From the NCBI GenBank assembly GCA_900542965.1, contig UQPY01000023.1, positions 1 to 32,953 on the forward strand: a stretch of DNA of 32,953 nt, given 5' to 3'. The position numbers and the translations under genes were made by a program. Each line of letters opens with the position of its first letter. Positions within the stretch are counted from its first letter, which is position 1. Below are positions 7,293 to 14,981 of this stretch, piece by piece. The DNA is from an uncultured Collinsella sp. Lineage in GTDB: Bacteria; Actinomycetota; Coriobacteriia; Coriobacteriales; Coriobacteriaceae. The notes below the pieces were generated by a model that saw nothing but the letters and a program-made list of their open reading frames with translations, was not told the origin of the DNA and made no database searches.

Positions 7293-8216
7293 ATGGCAAA
7301 CGTTCTTGTCTTTGGTCACCAGAACCCCGATAACGACGCCATCATGAGCGCCGTCGTCCTGTCCCAGTTGCTCAACCAGGTTGAGTATGCCGGCAACACC
7401 TACGAGGCCTGCGCCCTTGGTCAGCTTCCGGCCGAGTCCGCCAAGCTGCTCGCCGACGCCGGCATCGCCGAGCCCCGCGTGATCGAGTCCGTCGAGGCCG
7501 GTCAGCTCGTCGTCCTCACCGACCACAACGAGTCTGCCCAGTCCGTCGCCGGCCTTAAGGACGCCACGGTCTTTGGCGTTGTCGATCATCACCGCATCGG
7601 CGACTTTGAGACCGCCGGCCCGCTGCACTACATCTGCCTGCCCTGGGGCTCCAGCTGCACCATCGTCACCAAGCTCGCCGGCGTGCTCGGCGTTGAGCTT
7701 TCCGACGTCCAGGCCAAGCTGCTGCTCTCGGCCATGATGACCGACACGCTCATGCTCAAGAGCCCCACCACCACCGATGTCGACCGCGCCGTCGCCGCCA
7801 AGCTCGGCGAGCAGGTGGGCGTCGACCCGGTCAAGTTTGGCATGGAAGTCTTCCTCACCCGTCCGTCCGGCTCCTTCACCGCAGCCGAGATGGTCGGCAA
7901 CGACATCAAGATGTTCGAGCCCGCCGGCAAGAAGCTGCTCATCGGCCAGTACGAGACTGTCGACAAGACCCGCGCACTCGGCATGATCGACGAGATTCGC
8001 GAGGCCATGCGCGCCTACGCCGCCGAGAAGGGTGCCGACGGCATCGTCCTGTGCATCACTGACATCATGGAGGAGGGCTCGCAGGTCCTGCTCGAGGGCG
8101 AGACCGAGGCTGCTCAGAAGGGCCTGGGCATTGCCGACGAGCACGACGGCGTCTGGATGCCGGGCGTCCTCTCCCGTAAGAAGCAGGTCGCTGCCCCCAT
8201 CATGGCCGCCTGCTAG
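7293..8216 (+). CDS. ppaC: Manganese-dependent inorganic pyrophosphatase (family II, DHH)
   Basis: Cytosolic enzyme that hydrolyses pyrophosphate to phosphate. The 307 residues match the family. N-terminal DHH domain: His9, Asp13 and Asp15 in GHQNPDND, Asp77 in LTDHNE, and Asp98-His99-His100 in VVDHHR. The C-terminal DHHA2 domain carries Arg295 and Lys296 in SRKKQ, at the same positions as in Bacillus subtilis PpaC. There are no regulatory CBS domains. GTGGAGG precedes the ATG. It stands alone between glk and a strong terminator. Confidence 0.97.
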   Translation: MANVLVFGHQNPDNDAIMSAVVLSQLLNQVEYAGNTYEACALGQLPAESAKLLADAGIAEPRVIESVEAGQLVVLTDHNESAQSVAGLKDATVFGVVDHHRIGDFETAGPLHYICLPWGSSCTIVTKLAGVLGVELSDVQAKLLLSAMMTDTLMLKSPTTTDVDRAVAAKLGEQVGVDPVKFGMEVFLTRPSGSFTAAEMVGNDIKMFEPAGKKLLIGQYETVDKTRALGMIDEIREAMRAYAAEKGADGIVLCITDIMEEGSQVLLEGETEAAQKGLGIADEHDGVWMPGVLSRKKQVAAPIMAAC

Positions 8217-8235
8217 GTTTAGTTGACCAAACGCC

Positions 8236-8276
8236 ACGACCGGACCGCGGACGCCCCGCGCTCCGGTCGTTTTTTG
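8236..8276 (+). terminator. Terminator of ppaC
   Basis: ACGACCGGA and TCCGGTCGT form a 9-bp stem with a GC-rich loop, directly followed by a run of T. Confidence 0.88.
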
Positions 8277-8277
8277 T

Positions 8278-8470
8278 GCACGGCGCCGCGTCGTCTCTTG
8301 GACAGGTATGCCCGTGCCGTTGAACAAATAATGTTCAACCTGTGGTTCCGCTTTTCGGCCACGCCTGCGTGCTTGTCGTGCAGGGTAGGCTAGATGCAAG
8401 CGTAATACGTTAGAGCGCGGCGCCGCCACTTGGGCGGGCCGTGCTTTTTTAAGACGGGAGCTTTCCCGTG
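8278..8470 (+). promoter_or_regulatory. Structured leader of nhaA with terminator-like hairpin
   Basis: A terminator-like hairpin (8415-8444, then six T at 8445-8450) lies only about 35 nt before the nhaA start. GGCGCCGCG at 8282-8290 is exactly complementary to CGCGGCGCC at 8416-8424, the 5' arm of that hairpin, so an antiterminator is possible. Other parts are a perfect palindrome GTTGAACA/TGTTCAAC (8319-8339) and a small hairpin ACGGGA/TCCCGT (8454-8469) before AAAGGAG. No ligand or known RNA family is recognised. Confidence 0.45.
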
Positions 8471-8483
8471 AAAGGAGCCGCCC

Positions 8484-9842
8484 ATGGCAGCAACTGAGCA
8501 GCTGTTCAACGTTCGTGAGCGCAAGCGCTTTGAACGTCACGACATCTGGGAGCGCATCGCCGAGAACGGCACGATTTCCGCCGCCGTCATGGTCTTCGCC
8601 GCCATCGCCGCCGTCATTTGCGCCAATACCGATGCCTATGAGGCCATCCATCACTTTTTGGAGACCCCGCTGTATGTGGGTCTGGGCAACCTTACGGCCG
8701 GTCTCACCGTCGAGCTATTCGTCAACGACTTCCTCATGGCGATTTTCTTTTTGTTGGTGGGTATTGAGCTCAAGTATGAGATGACGGTCGGCGAGCTCAA
8801 AAACCCGCGCCAGGCCATGCTTCCCATGCTGGCGGCCGTGGGCGGCGTCGTCGTTCCCGCCTGCATCTATCTGATCTTTAACCATGCCGGCGCGCACAAC
8901 GGCTGGGCCATTCCCATGGCAACCGATATTGCCTTTGCACTGGGCGTGCTGTCGCTTTTGGGCAACCGTGTGCCCAACGGCGTGCGCGTGTTCTTCTCGA
9001 CGCTCGCCATCGCCGACGACCTCATCTCCATCGCCGCCATCGCCATCTTCTACGGTCAGAGCCCCAATCCGTTTTGGTTGGGCGCCGCCGCGCTTGTGAC
9101 CTGCGCGCTCGTGTGGCTCAACAAGACGCAGCATTACCGCCTTGCCCCGTATTCGGTACTGGGCCTGCTGTTGTGGTTCTGCATGTTCAAGAGCGGCGTA
9201 CATGCCACGCTTGCTGGCGTCATCTTGGCCTTTACCATCCCGGCCAAGTGCGGTGTTAAGCTCGACAGCCTTACCGATTGGTTGGGGGAGTGCCTGCCGC
9301 TGCTCGATGACCGCTACGACGACGAGGCGCACATCCTGGGCCAGCATGACTTTACCGTCTCGACCACCAAGGTCGAGCGCGTCATGCACCGCGTGACCCC
9401 GCCGCTCATCCGCATGGAGCGTCTGATTTCCACGCCGGTCAACTTTGTGATCCTGCCGATCTTTGCGTTCGTGAACGCGCAGGTTCGCCTAGTGGGCGTG
9501 GACATGAGCACGCTGCTCACCGACCCGGTGACGCTCGGCGTGTACTTTGGCATGCTGCTGGGCAAGCCGATCGGCATCTTTGGCATGACGTTCGCCTTGG
9601 TCAAGCTCAAGGCCTGCGAGCTACCGCGCAACGTCAACTGGCACATGATTGCCGGCGTGGGTATTCTGGGCGGCATCGGCTTTACCATGTCGATTCTCAT
9701 CAGCGGTCTCGCCTTCCCGACGGCCCAGTTTGAGGTTCTGGCTGCCAAGGCCGCCATCCTTGCCGGTTCGGTTACCGCTGCCGTGCTCGGCATGATCTAC
9801 ATGAGCGTGGTCTGCAAGCACCCCGCGTCCAAGGACGAGTAA
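8484..9842 (+). CDS. nhaA: Na+/H+ antiporter NhaA
   Basis: Membrane antiporter that expels sodium in exchange for protons. The 452 residues have about twelve hydrophobic segments. Family motifs are clear: FFLLVGIELKYE, ATDIAFALGVLSLLG, and the ion-binding pair Asp178-Asp179 in LAIADDLISI, equivalent to Asp163/Asp164 of the Escherichia coli protein. The hydrophilic stretch around residues 255-300 (DDRYDDEAHILGQHDF) is longer than in E. coli NhaA. AAAGGAGCC precedes the ATG. A leader with a terminator-like hairpin suggests control by attenuation. Confidence 0.96.
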   Translation: MAATEQLFNVRERKRFERHDIWERIAENGTISAAVMVFAAIAAVICANTDAYEAIHHFLETPLYVGLGNLTAGLTVELFVNDFLMAIFFLLVGIELKYEMTVGELKNPRQAMLPMLAAVGGVVVPACIYLIFNHAGAHNGWAIPMATDIAFALGVLSLLGNRVPNGVRVFFSTLAIADDLISIAAIAIFYGQSPNPFWLGAAALVTCALVWLNKTQHYRLAPYSVLGLLLWFCMFKSGVHATLAGVILAFTIPAKCGVKLDSLTDWLGECLPLLDDRYDDEAHILGQHDFTVSTTKVERVMHRVTPPLIRMERLISTPVNFVILPIFAFVNAQVRLVGVDMSTLLTDPVTLGVYFGMLLGKPIGIFGMTFALVKLKACELPRNVNWHMIAGVGILGGIGFTMSILISGLAFPTAQFEVLAAKAAILAGSVTAAVLGMIYMSVVCKHPASKDE

Positions 9843-9927
9843 AAGCTCGAAAACAGACACCAGAACCGGTTTGGATGCGTTCGAAACTCGGATCAGGGTG
9901 CTACTGGCCCCCTGCCAGATGCCCCCG

Positions 9928-10154
9928 TGGTCAAAAAACGCCGTTTGTGAGTACTGTCACAAACGGCGTTTCATTTTAGGTGTGGAAAATAATGAACAAA
10001 GTTATAAGAGCTGTACGTTAATGAGTGACCATCGACTTCCAATTCGGCGCTAACTGACGGTGATTAAGGAGTTTCAGTCCAGCTTTGCCGATTTCGACCA
10101 AGAATCGCTGCTACTAAAAAGGTAACAGTACTCATATTTGCCCTTTTTTGGCCA
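9928..10154. mobile_element. MITE-like element B (diverged copy)
   Basis: The right end (10122-10154) matches the right end of element A at all but one position. The left end (9928-9960) shares its outer TGG.CAAAAAA and inner GAGTACTGTCAC with element A but differs in between. There it carries a new perfect hairpin, AACGCCGTTTGTGA with TCACAAACGGCGTT. The interior is AT-rich and has no credible gene. No transposase is inside, and no target duplication is obvious. With the flanks this accounts for the 9843-10214 gap. Confidence 0.6.
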
Positions 10155-10214
10155 CAAGCCCTAAAACAAGCCTCGCCAGGGTCGGGAAACGGGCCAAATC
10201 GTCGGCCTCGAGGT

Positions 10215-10469
10215 TTATTCCACGGTGCCGTAGACGGCGCCCCAGCCGTGGGCGGCCAAGGCGGAGTTGAGCTGGTCGCAAAGTGACTGGCGGTCGTAAT
10301 AGCCGGGCGGTAGCAGGTTGACGATCTCCATGAGATCGGGCGCCAGGTCCAAGATTTCGGCCTGTACGATCAGATCCAGGCGGTCGATGGCGTGGCGGTC
10401 GTAAAACAATCCGTCGACCAGGCGCTGCAGGTCGCCGAATTCCTCGGCCTGGAACGATCCGTACTCCAT
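10215..10469 (-). CDS. Small protein of unknown function
   Basis: An 84-residue acidic, leucine-rich protein without signal peptide or membrane segment, probably helical (LQRLVDGLFYDRHAIDRLDL, then LAPDLMEIVNLLPPGYYDRQ). A perfect AAGGAGG ahead of the ATG and the GC-rich third positions support it over an overlapping arginine-rich frame. It is transcribed away from the aminotransferase gene, and its end lies 60 nt from element B. I do not recognise the family. Confidence 0.7.
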   Translation of the reverse strand: MEYGSFQAEEFGDLQRLVDGLFYDRHAIDRLDLIVQAEILDLAPDLMEIVNLLPPGYYDRQSLCDQLNSALAAHGWGAVYGTVE

Positions 10470-10619
10470 AGTGCCTCCTTGGGCGCCCCACGCCGGCATG
10501 CGCGGCGATTCGTAATTCATTGCGATGGACTTAATCTATCACGGCTTCATAACGTTGCGACGGTGGCGGTCTATACTTAGACGAACTGCAACGTACCGCT
10601 TCGCGAAAGGTCGCATCCC

Positions 10620-11924
10620 ATGCAGACGATCTACCAGAAGATGGAAACCACCGAACTCGATGCCGCCATCGAGGCGCTCAAAGCCGAGGTCTCCGAGGTC
10701 AAGGCCAAGGGCCTGGCGCTCGATATGGCCCGCGGCAAGCCATCGCCCGCCCAGGTGGACATCTCGCGCCCCATGCTCGATATCCTCAATGCCGATGCCG
10801 ATCTGCACGACGGCAACGTCGACTGCTCCAACTACGGCTGCTTTGAGGGCATTCCCTCGGCACGCAAGCTAGCGGGGGAGTTCCTGGGTTGCCCCGCCGA
10901 GCAGACGCTCGTGCTGGGCTCGTCGAGCTTGCTGATCGAGCACGATATCGCCGGTATGTTCTGGCGTTGCGGCTCATGTGGTAGCGACCCTTGGGAGGCT
11001 TATGAGGCCGCGCATGACGGCAAGAAGGTCAAGTTCCTGTGCCCTGTTCCCGGCTACGACCGCCACTTTGGCATCACTGCCGACTTGGGTATCGAGAATG
11101 TCCCCGTCGCGATGACCGACAACGGCCCCGACATGGACGAGGTCGAGCGCCTCGTCGCCGCCGACGATTCCATCAAGGGCATCTGGTGCGTGCCCAAGTA
11201 TTCCAACCCCACGGGCATCACCTTTAGCGAGGACACTGTGCGCCGCCTGATTGAGATGCCTACGGCCGCACCCGATTTCCGCATCTTCTGGGACAACGCC
11301 TACTGCGTGCACGACCTGTACGACGAGACCGACGAGCTCGTCAACATCTTCGATATTGCCCGCACGGCGGGCACCGAGGACCGCGTGGTGGCATTCGCCT
11401 CGACGTCCAAGATCACTTTCCCGGGTGCCGGTATCGGCTTTATCGGTGCGAGCCCCGCGGTTATCGCGGAGTTCTCCAAGCGCCTGAAGGCCGGCCTCAT
11501 CAGCGCCGATAAGCTCAACCAACTGCGCCACGTGCGTTTCCTTCCCACCATCGAGGCGGTCAAGGAGCACATGAAAAAGCATGCCGAGTTCTTGCGCCCG
11601 CGCTTTGAGGCCGTTGAGCGCAAGCTCACCGAGGGCCTGGGCGGCACGGGCTGCGCCACCTGGACGCATCCCCGCGGCGGCTACTTTGTAAGCTTCGATG
11701 GTCCCGAGGGATCGGCCCAGAAGGTCGCCGCGCTTTGCGCCGACCTGGGCGTCAAGCTCACGCCGGCCGGTGCTACCTGGCCCTATGGCAAGGACCCGCG
11801 CGACACCAACATCCGCATCGCGCCGAGCTATCCCACGGTCGAGGACCTGGAGGCCGCGCTCGATGTGCTGGTGCTGGCCGTCAAGCTCGTCGCTGCCGAG
11901 CTTGCGCGTTCCGAACGCGCCTAA
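10620..11924 (+). CDS. PLP-dependent aminotransferase, MocR-like class (probable aspartate aminotransferase)
   Basis: Fold-type I aminotransferase of 434 residues. Landmarks are the N-terminal LALDMARGKPSP, the glycine/serine phosphate loop VLGSSSLL, KYSNPTGIT, WDNAY and the PLP lysine Lys264 in FASTSKITFPGAG. This arrangement matches the Aminotran_MocR group of actinobacteria, to which the Corynebacterium aspartate aminotransferase belongs; there is no GntR DNA-binding domain. Amino-donor preference cannot be read from sequence. A possible -10 (TATACT, 10572-10577) lies upstream, and GCGAAAGG precedes the ATG. Confidence 0.88.
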   Translation: MQTIYQKMETTELDAAIEALKAEVSEVKAKGLALDMARGKPSPAQVDISRPMLDILNADADLHDGNVDCSNYGCFEGIPSARKLAGEFLGCPAEQTLVLGSSSLLIEHDIAGMFWRCGSCGSDPWEAYEAAHDGKKVKFLCPVPGYDRHFGITADLGIENVPVAMTDNGPDMDEVERLVAADDSIKGIWCVPKYSNPTGITFSEDTVRRLIEMPTAAPDFRIFWDNAYCVHDLYDETDELVNIFDIARTAGTEDRVVAFASTSKITFPGAGIGFIGASPAVIAEFSKRLKAGLISADKLNQLRHVRFLPTIEAVKEHMKKHAEFLRPRFEAVERKLTEGLGGTGCATWTHPRGGYFVSFDGPEGSAQKVAALCADLGVKLTPAGATWPYGKDPRDTNIRIAPSYPTVEDLEAALDVLVLAVKLVAAELARSERA

Positions 11925-11975
11925 CGCGCGGCTTCCCGTACTATCCGCACTTTCGATACGTAAAGGAGCGTATAC

Positions 11976-12290
11976 ATGGATTTGGGTATTTCCACCAACC
12001 CCACGCCAGAGCTCTACACCATTAAGGTAACCGGCGAGATCGATATCTCTAACGCCGATAGCCTGCGCAATGCCATCGACCTGGCGCTCGAGCAGCCCAC
12101 CGAGGCCGTTGAGCTCGATTTTGCCCAGGTGAGCTACATCGATTCGACGGGCATTGGCGTGCTCGTGGGCGCCGCGCACCACGCGGCCGACCACAGCAAG
12201 CGCTTTAGCTGCACCAATGTGCAGCCCCCGGTGATGCGCGTGGTCCAGCTGTTGGGTGTCGACCAGGAGATTTCGATCACCGCTGCATAA
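11976..12290 (+). CDS. STAS-domain protein, anti-sigma factor antagonist type
   Basis: A 104-residue single STAS domain related to SpoIIAA and RsbV. The phosphorylatable serine is Ser57 in YIDSTGIGVL, and the first strands (YTIKVTGEIDISNADSLRNAI) are typical. Proteins of this family are switched by a serine kinase anti-sigma factor. No RsbW/SpoIIAB kinase, phosphatase or sigma factor gene is nearby, so the partner must be elsewhere. TAAAGGAG precedes the ATG. It lies 51 nt after the aminotransferase and may share its transcript. Confidence 0.88.
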   Translation: MDLGISTNPTPELYTIKVTGEIDISNADSLRNAIDLALEQPTEAVELDFAQVSYIDSTGIGVLVGAAHHAADHSKRFSCTNVQPPVMRVVQLLGVDQEISITAA

Positions 12291-12336
12291 TCTTTGCCCC
12301 CAAAAGGGCGTGCCGTTTGGCATATGTTTGTGATGC

Positions 12337-12368
12337 GCTCGGACGTTTTGGCGTCCGGGCGCTATACT
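12337..12368 (+). promoter_or_regulatory. Hairpin and -10 element before the tat genes
   Basis: GCTCGGACG pairs with CGTCCGGGC (one G-U pair) around TTTTGG. TATACT follows at 12363-12368 and could be the tat operon -10. No convincing -35 is seen. The hairpin may end the STAS transcript or mark a regulator site. Confidence 0.35.
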
Positions 12369-12443
12369 TGACCGAATGAATAGACGAGTTCCGGCCGAAT
12401 GGCGCGGTGCGGGCTCGACTCACATCGAGCCTTGGAGGTATGT

Positions 12444-13034
12444 GTGTTTGGTATTGGAGAGGGTGAGCTTGCGATCATCGTGGTCTTCGGCTTTTTGCTG
12501 TTTGGCCCGGATAAGCTCCCACAGATGGGCCGCACGATCGGCCGTGCCATCCGTCAGTTCCGCGAGACGCAGGAAAAGATGACGGCCGTTGTTCAGTCCG
12601 AGATCATCGATCCGGTGAGCGAGGCCGCGTCGGCCCCGGTCAAGCCCAAGAAGGCTGCTGCGACCGACGACGATTCCGATGCGGACGAGGATGCCGCCGA
12701 GACGGCAGCGCCCGCCAAGAAGGAGACCTTTGCCGAGCGTCGCGCCCGTCTTGCTGCCGAGAAGGCCGCAAGCGAGGCTGCCGCCGAGGGCGAGGGTGCT
12801 GCTGAGGAGTCCGAGGCCGAGGGTGCCGAGCCTGCCGCTGCCACCGCTGCCGCCGTCGAGCCCGAATCTGCTGCAGAGCCGGAGCCCGAGCCCGAGCCGG
12901 CAGAGCCCACGACGGCTGACCTCTACGCCCGTCGTCCCCGCAAGCGCAAGGCCGTCGTCGACCAGCTCGCCCGCGAGCTCGAGGCCGAGGACGACGCCGC
13001 TGCCGCCGACGCCTCGAAGGGAGGCGATGAGTAA
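12444..13034 (+). CDS. Twin-arginine translocase TatA/TatB-family subunit (TatB-like)
   Basis: Tat subunit of 196 residues: one N-terminal membrane helix (about 5-21), then FGPDKLPQMGRTIGRAIRQF as amphipathic helix, then a long Ala/Glu-rich acidic tail with an EPEPEPEP run. Glu8 falls where TatB, not TatA, has Glu, and FGPDKLP resembles actinobacterial TatB, so TatB is more likely; annotation pipelines may call it TatA/TatE. The start is GTG at 12444, 5 nt after GGAGG; the frame upstream has no ribosome-binding site. The stop overlaps the tatC start by one base (TAATG). Confidence 0.88.
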   Translation: MFGIGEGELAIIVVFGFLLFGPDKLPQMGRTIGRAIRQFRETQEKMTAVVQSEIIDPVSEAASAPVKPKKAAATDDDSDADEDAAETAAPAKKETFAERRARLAAEKAASEAAAEGEGAAEESEAEGAEPAAATAAAVEPESAAEPEPEPEPAEPTTADLYARRPRKRKAVVDQLARELEAEDDAAAADASKGGDE

Positions 13035-13825
13035 TGCCTATCGGACCTGCGCGCATGCCGCTCTTCGATCACCTGGGAGAGCTCCGTCGCCGCCTGACTA
13101 TCGTGGTCGTGTCGGTGTTTGCCGCCGCCATCGTGCTGTACTTCGCCACGCCCGTGGTGCTCGACATCTTGGAAGATCCCATCCGCTCCTTTGTGCCGGA
13201 CGGTAAGTTCTACATCACCACCACACTCGGCGGCTTTGGCTTGCGCTTCTCGCTGGCCATCAAGATGGCCGTGGTCATGTGCACGCCCATGATCATCTGG
13301 CAGATTCTGGCATTTTTCCTGCCGGCACTGCGCCCCAACGAGCGCAAGTGGGTTGTGCCCACGGTGCTCGCCTCGACGGTGCTGTTCTTCCTGGGTGCCA
13401 TCTTCTGCTACTTCATCATCATCCCGGCGGGCTTTGAGTGGCTCATCGGCGAGACCTCGGCTGTCGCTACGGCGCTGCCCGACCTGGAGAACTACGTCAA
13501 CATGGAGCTGCTCTTTATGATCGGCTTTGGTGTGGCGTTTGAGCTGCCGCTCATCATCTTCTACCTGTCCGTCTTCCACATCGTGTCCTATGCGGCTTTC
13601 CGCAGTGCCTGGCGTTATGTATACGTTGGCCTGCTTGTGGGCTCGGCTGTGATTACGCCCGACGGCTCGCCCGTTACGCTGGGCCTCATGTATGGCGCCC
13701 TGCTCTCGCTCTACGAGATTTCGCTCGCCATCGCCCGCGTGGTCATTACCGCGCGCGAGGGCAAGGAGGGCTTGTTTGTGAGCCGTCTGGACCTGTTCTC
13801 GGACGATGAGGACGACGAGGAGTAA
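13034..13825 (+). CDS. tatC: Sec-independent protein translocase TatC
   Basis: Polytopic receptor of the Tat system that binds twin-arginine signal peptides. The 263 residues have six membrane helices. Family motifs: DHLGELRRRL near the N-terminus, the PMIIWQILAFFLPALRPNER loop, FMIGFGVAFELPLII, and AVITPDGSPVT in place of the usual TPDP. It ends in an acidic tail (DDEDDEE). Translation is probably coupled to the preceding gene through the TAATG overlap. hypA starts 6 nt downstream, so all three are likely one transcript. Confidence 0.96.
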   Translation: MPIGPARMPLFDHLGELRRRLTIVVVSVFAAAIVLYFATPVVLDILEDPIRSFVPDGKFYITTTLGGFGLRFSLAIKMAVVMCTPMIIWQILAFFLPALRPNERKWVVPTVLASTVLFFLGAIFCYFIIIPAGFEWLIGETSAVATALPDLENYVNMELLFMIGFGVAFELPLIIFYLSVFHIVSYAAFRSAWRYVYVGLLVGSAVITPDGSPVTLGLMYGALLSLYEISLAIARVVITAREGKEGLFVSRLDLFSDDEDDEE

Positions 13826-13831
13826 ATCGGT

Positions 13832-14188
13832 ATGCACGAGGTTGGCATTGTCAACGGCATACTCGATACAGTGATTCGCGCGGCGCGTGGGGCGGGGGCC
13901 TCGCGCGCCGTTTTGGTAACGCTGCGTATCGGGGATATGACCGAAGTTGTGCGCGAGGCGCTTGACTTTGCATGGGAGACATTTCGCGACGAGGACCCGC
14001 TCACGCGAGGCTGCGAGCTTGCCGTGGAGGAGGTCCATCCGCAAAGTGAATGCTTGGACTGCGGCGAGGTTTTCGACCACGATCGCTTCCACTGTCGCTG
14101 TCCCCAGTGTGGTGGTGCCAACGTGCGCCTACTGCACGGCCGCGAGCTCGATATCGCGAGTATCGAAATCGAAACCCCCGACGATTAG
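13832..14188 (+). CDS. hypA: Hydrogenase/urease nickel incorporation protein HypA
   Basis: Nickel metallochaperone that works with HypB in [NiFe]-hydrogenase (or urease) maturation. The 118 residues are full length. The N-terminal MHE gives the nickel-binding His2. The zinc site is Cys74, Cys77, Cys90 and Cys93 (CLDC, then CRCPQC). The ATG is fixed by the need for MHE. It starts 6 nt after tatC. Confidence 0.95.
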   Translation: MHEVGIVNGILDTVIRAARGAGASRAVLVTLRIGDMTEVVREALDFAWETFRDEDPLTRGCELAVEEVHPQSECLDCGEVFDHDRFHCRCPQCGGANVRLLHGRELDIASIEIETPDD

Positions 14189-14243
14189 CCCGCTAGCCAT
14201 CTGGTGATGGGGTATAAAGGGGCCAAAGTAAGGAGCGCTAAGT

Positions 14244-14927
14244 ATGGCCGAGAAAACGATTGATATCGCATCGCCGATTCTGTCGCGCAACGAGCGCCTG
14301 GCAGATCAGCTGCGTCAGCGATTTAATGAGACAAACACCTATGTGATCAACGTCTTGTCGAGCCCCGGTTCGGGCAAGACCACCACGATCCTGGGCACTA
14401 ACGAGCGCCTGCGCGACAAGGCTGGCCTGCGCTGTGCCGTCATCGAGGGCGATATCGCCTCGGATGTCGATGCCATCACCATGAAGGAAGCCGGCATGCC
14501 CGCCATCCAGATCAACACGGGCGGCCTGTGCCACCTCGAGGGCAATATGATTATGGAGGCCGTTGACGCGTTCGACCAGGCGGTGGGCCTTCAAAACATC
14601 GACGTCATCTTTATCGAAAACGTTGGTAACCTGGTCTGCCCAGTCGACTTTGACCTGGGCGAGAACCTGTCCATCATGATCCTCTCGGTGCCCGAGGGCG
14701 ACGACAAGCCCATCAAGTACCCGGGCATCTTCCAGCACGCCGCCGCGCAGCTGCTCAACAAGGTCGACGTGGCCCCGGCTTTCGATTTTGACATGGATAG
14801 GTATACTAAGACACTCGATGACCTCAATCCGCAGGCGCCGCGGTTTGCCGTGAGCGCGCGCAAGGGCGAGGGCATGGATGCCTGGTGCGATTGGCTCATC
14901 GGGCAGATTGAGCAAGCAAGGGCGTAA
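14244..14927 (+). CDS. hypB: Hydrogenase nickel incorporation GTPase HypB
   Basis: SIMIBI-class GTPase that delivers nickel to hydrogenase precursor. The 227 residues hold a P-loop at 39-47 (SSPGSGKTT), the dimer-interface metal motif TGGLCHL (Cys96, His97) with a further Cys132 in VGNLVCP, and the guanine motif NKVD. The N-terminal CxxCGC motif and the His-rich stretch of many HypBs are absent. TAAGGAGC precedes the ATG. The rest of the hyp cluster is not in this window. Confidence 0.95.
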   Translation: MAEKTIDIASPILSRNERLADQLRQRFNETNTYVINVLSSPGSGKTTTILGTNERLRDKAGLRCAVIEGDIASDVDAITMKEAGMPAIQINTGGLCHLEGNMIMEAVDAFDQAVGLQNIDVIFIENVGNLVCPVDFDLGENLSIMILSVPEGDDKPIKYPGIFQHAAAQLLNKVDVAPAFDFDMDRYTKTLDDLNPQAPRFAVSARKGEGMDAWCDWLIGQIEQARA

Positions 14928-14981
14928 GTCGGCCGCCATACGGGCGGGCGTAGCCGCAGAGATACGAGATAGGAGCCTCTT

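Noticed and set aside
9871..10053. A 60-codon frame in the inverted-repeat element
   Set aside because: No ribosome-binding site, crosses the hairpin and has atypical codon use.
10132..10491. A 119-codon frame overlapping the small 10215-10469 gene
   Set aside because: Arg/Pro-rich translation; the alternative frame has a perfect AAGGAGG and balanced composition.
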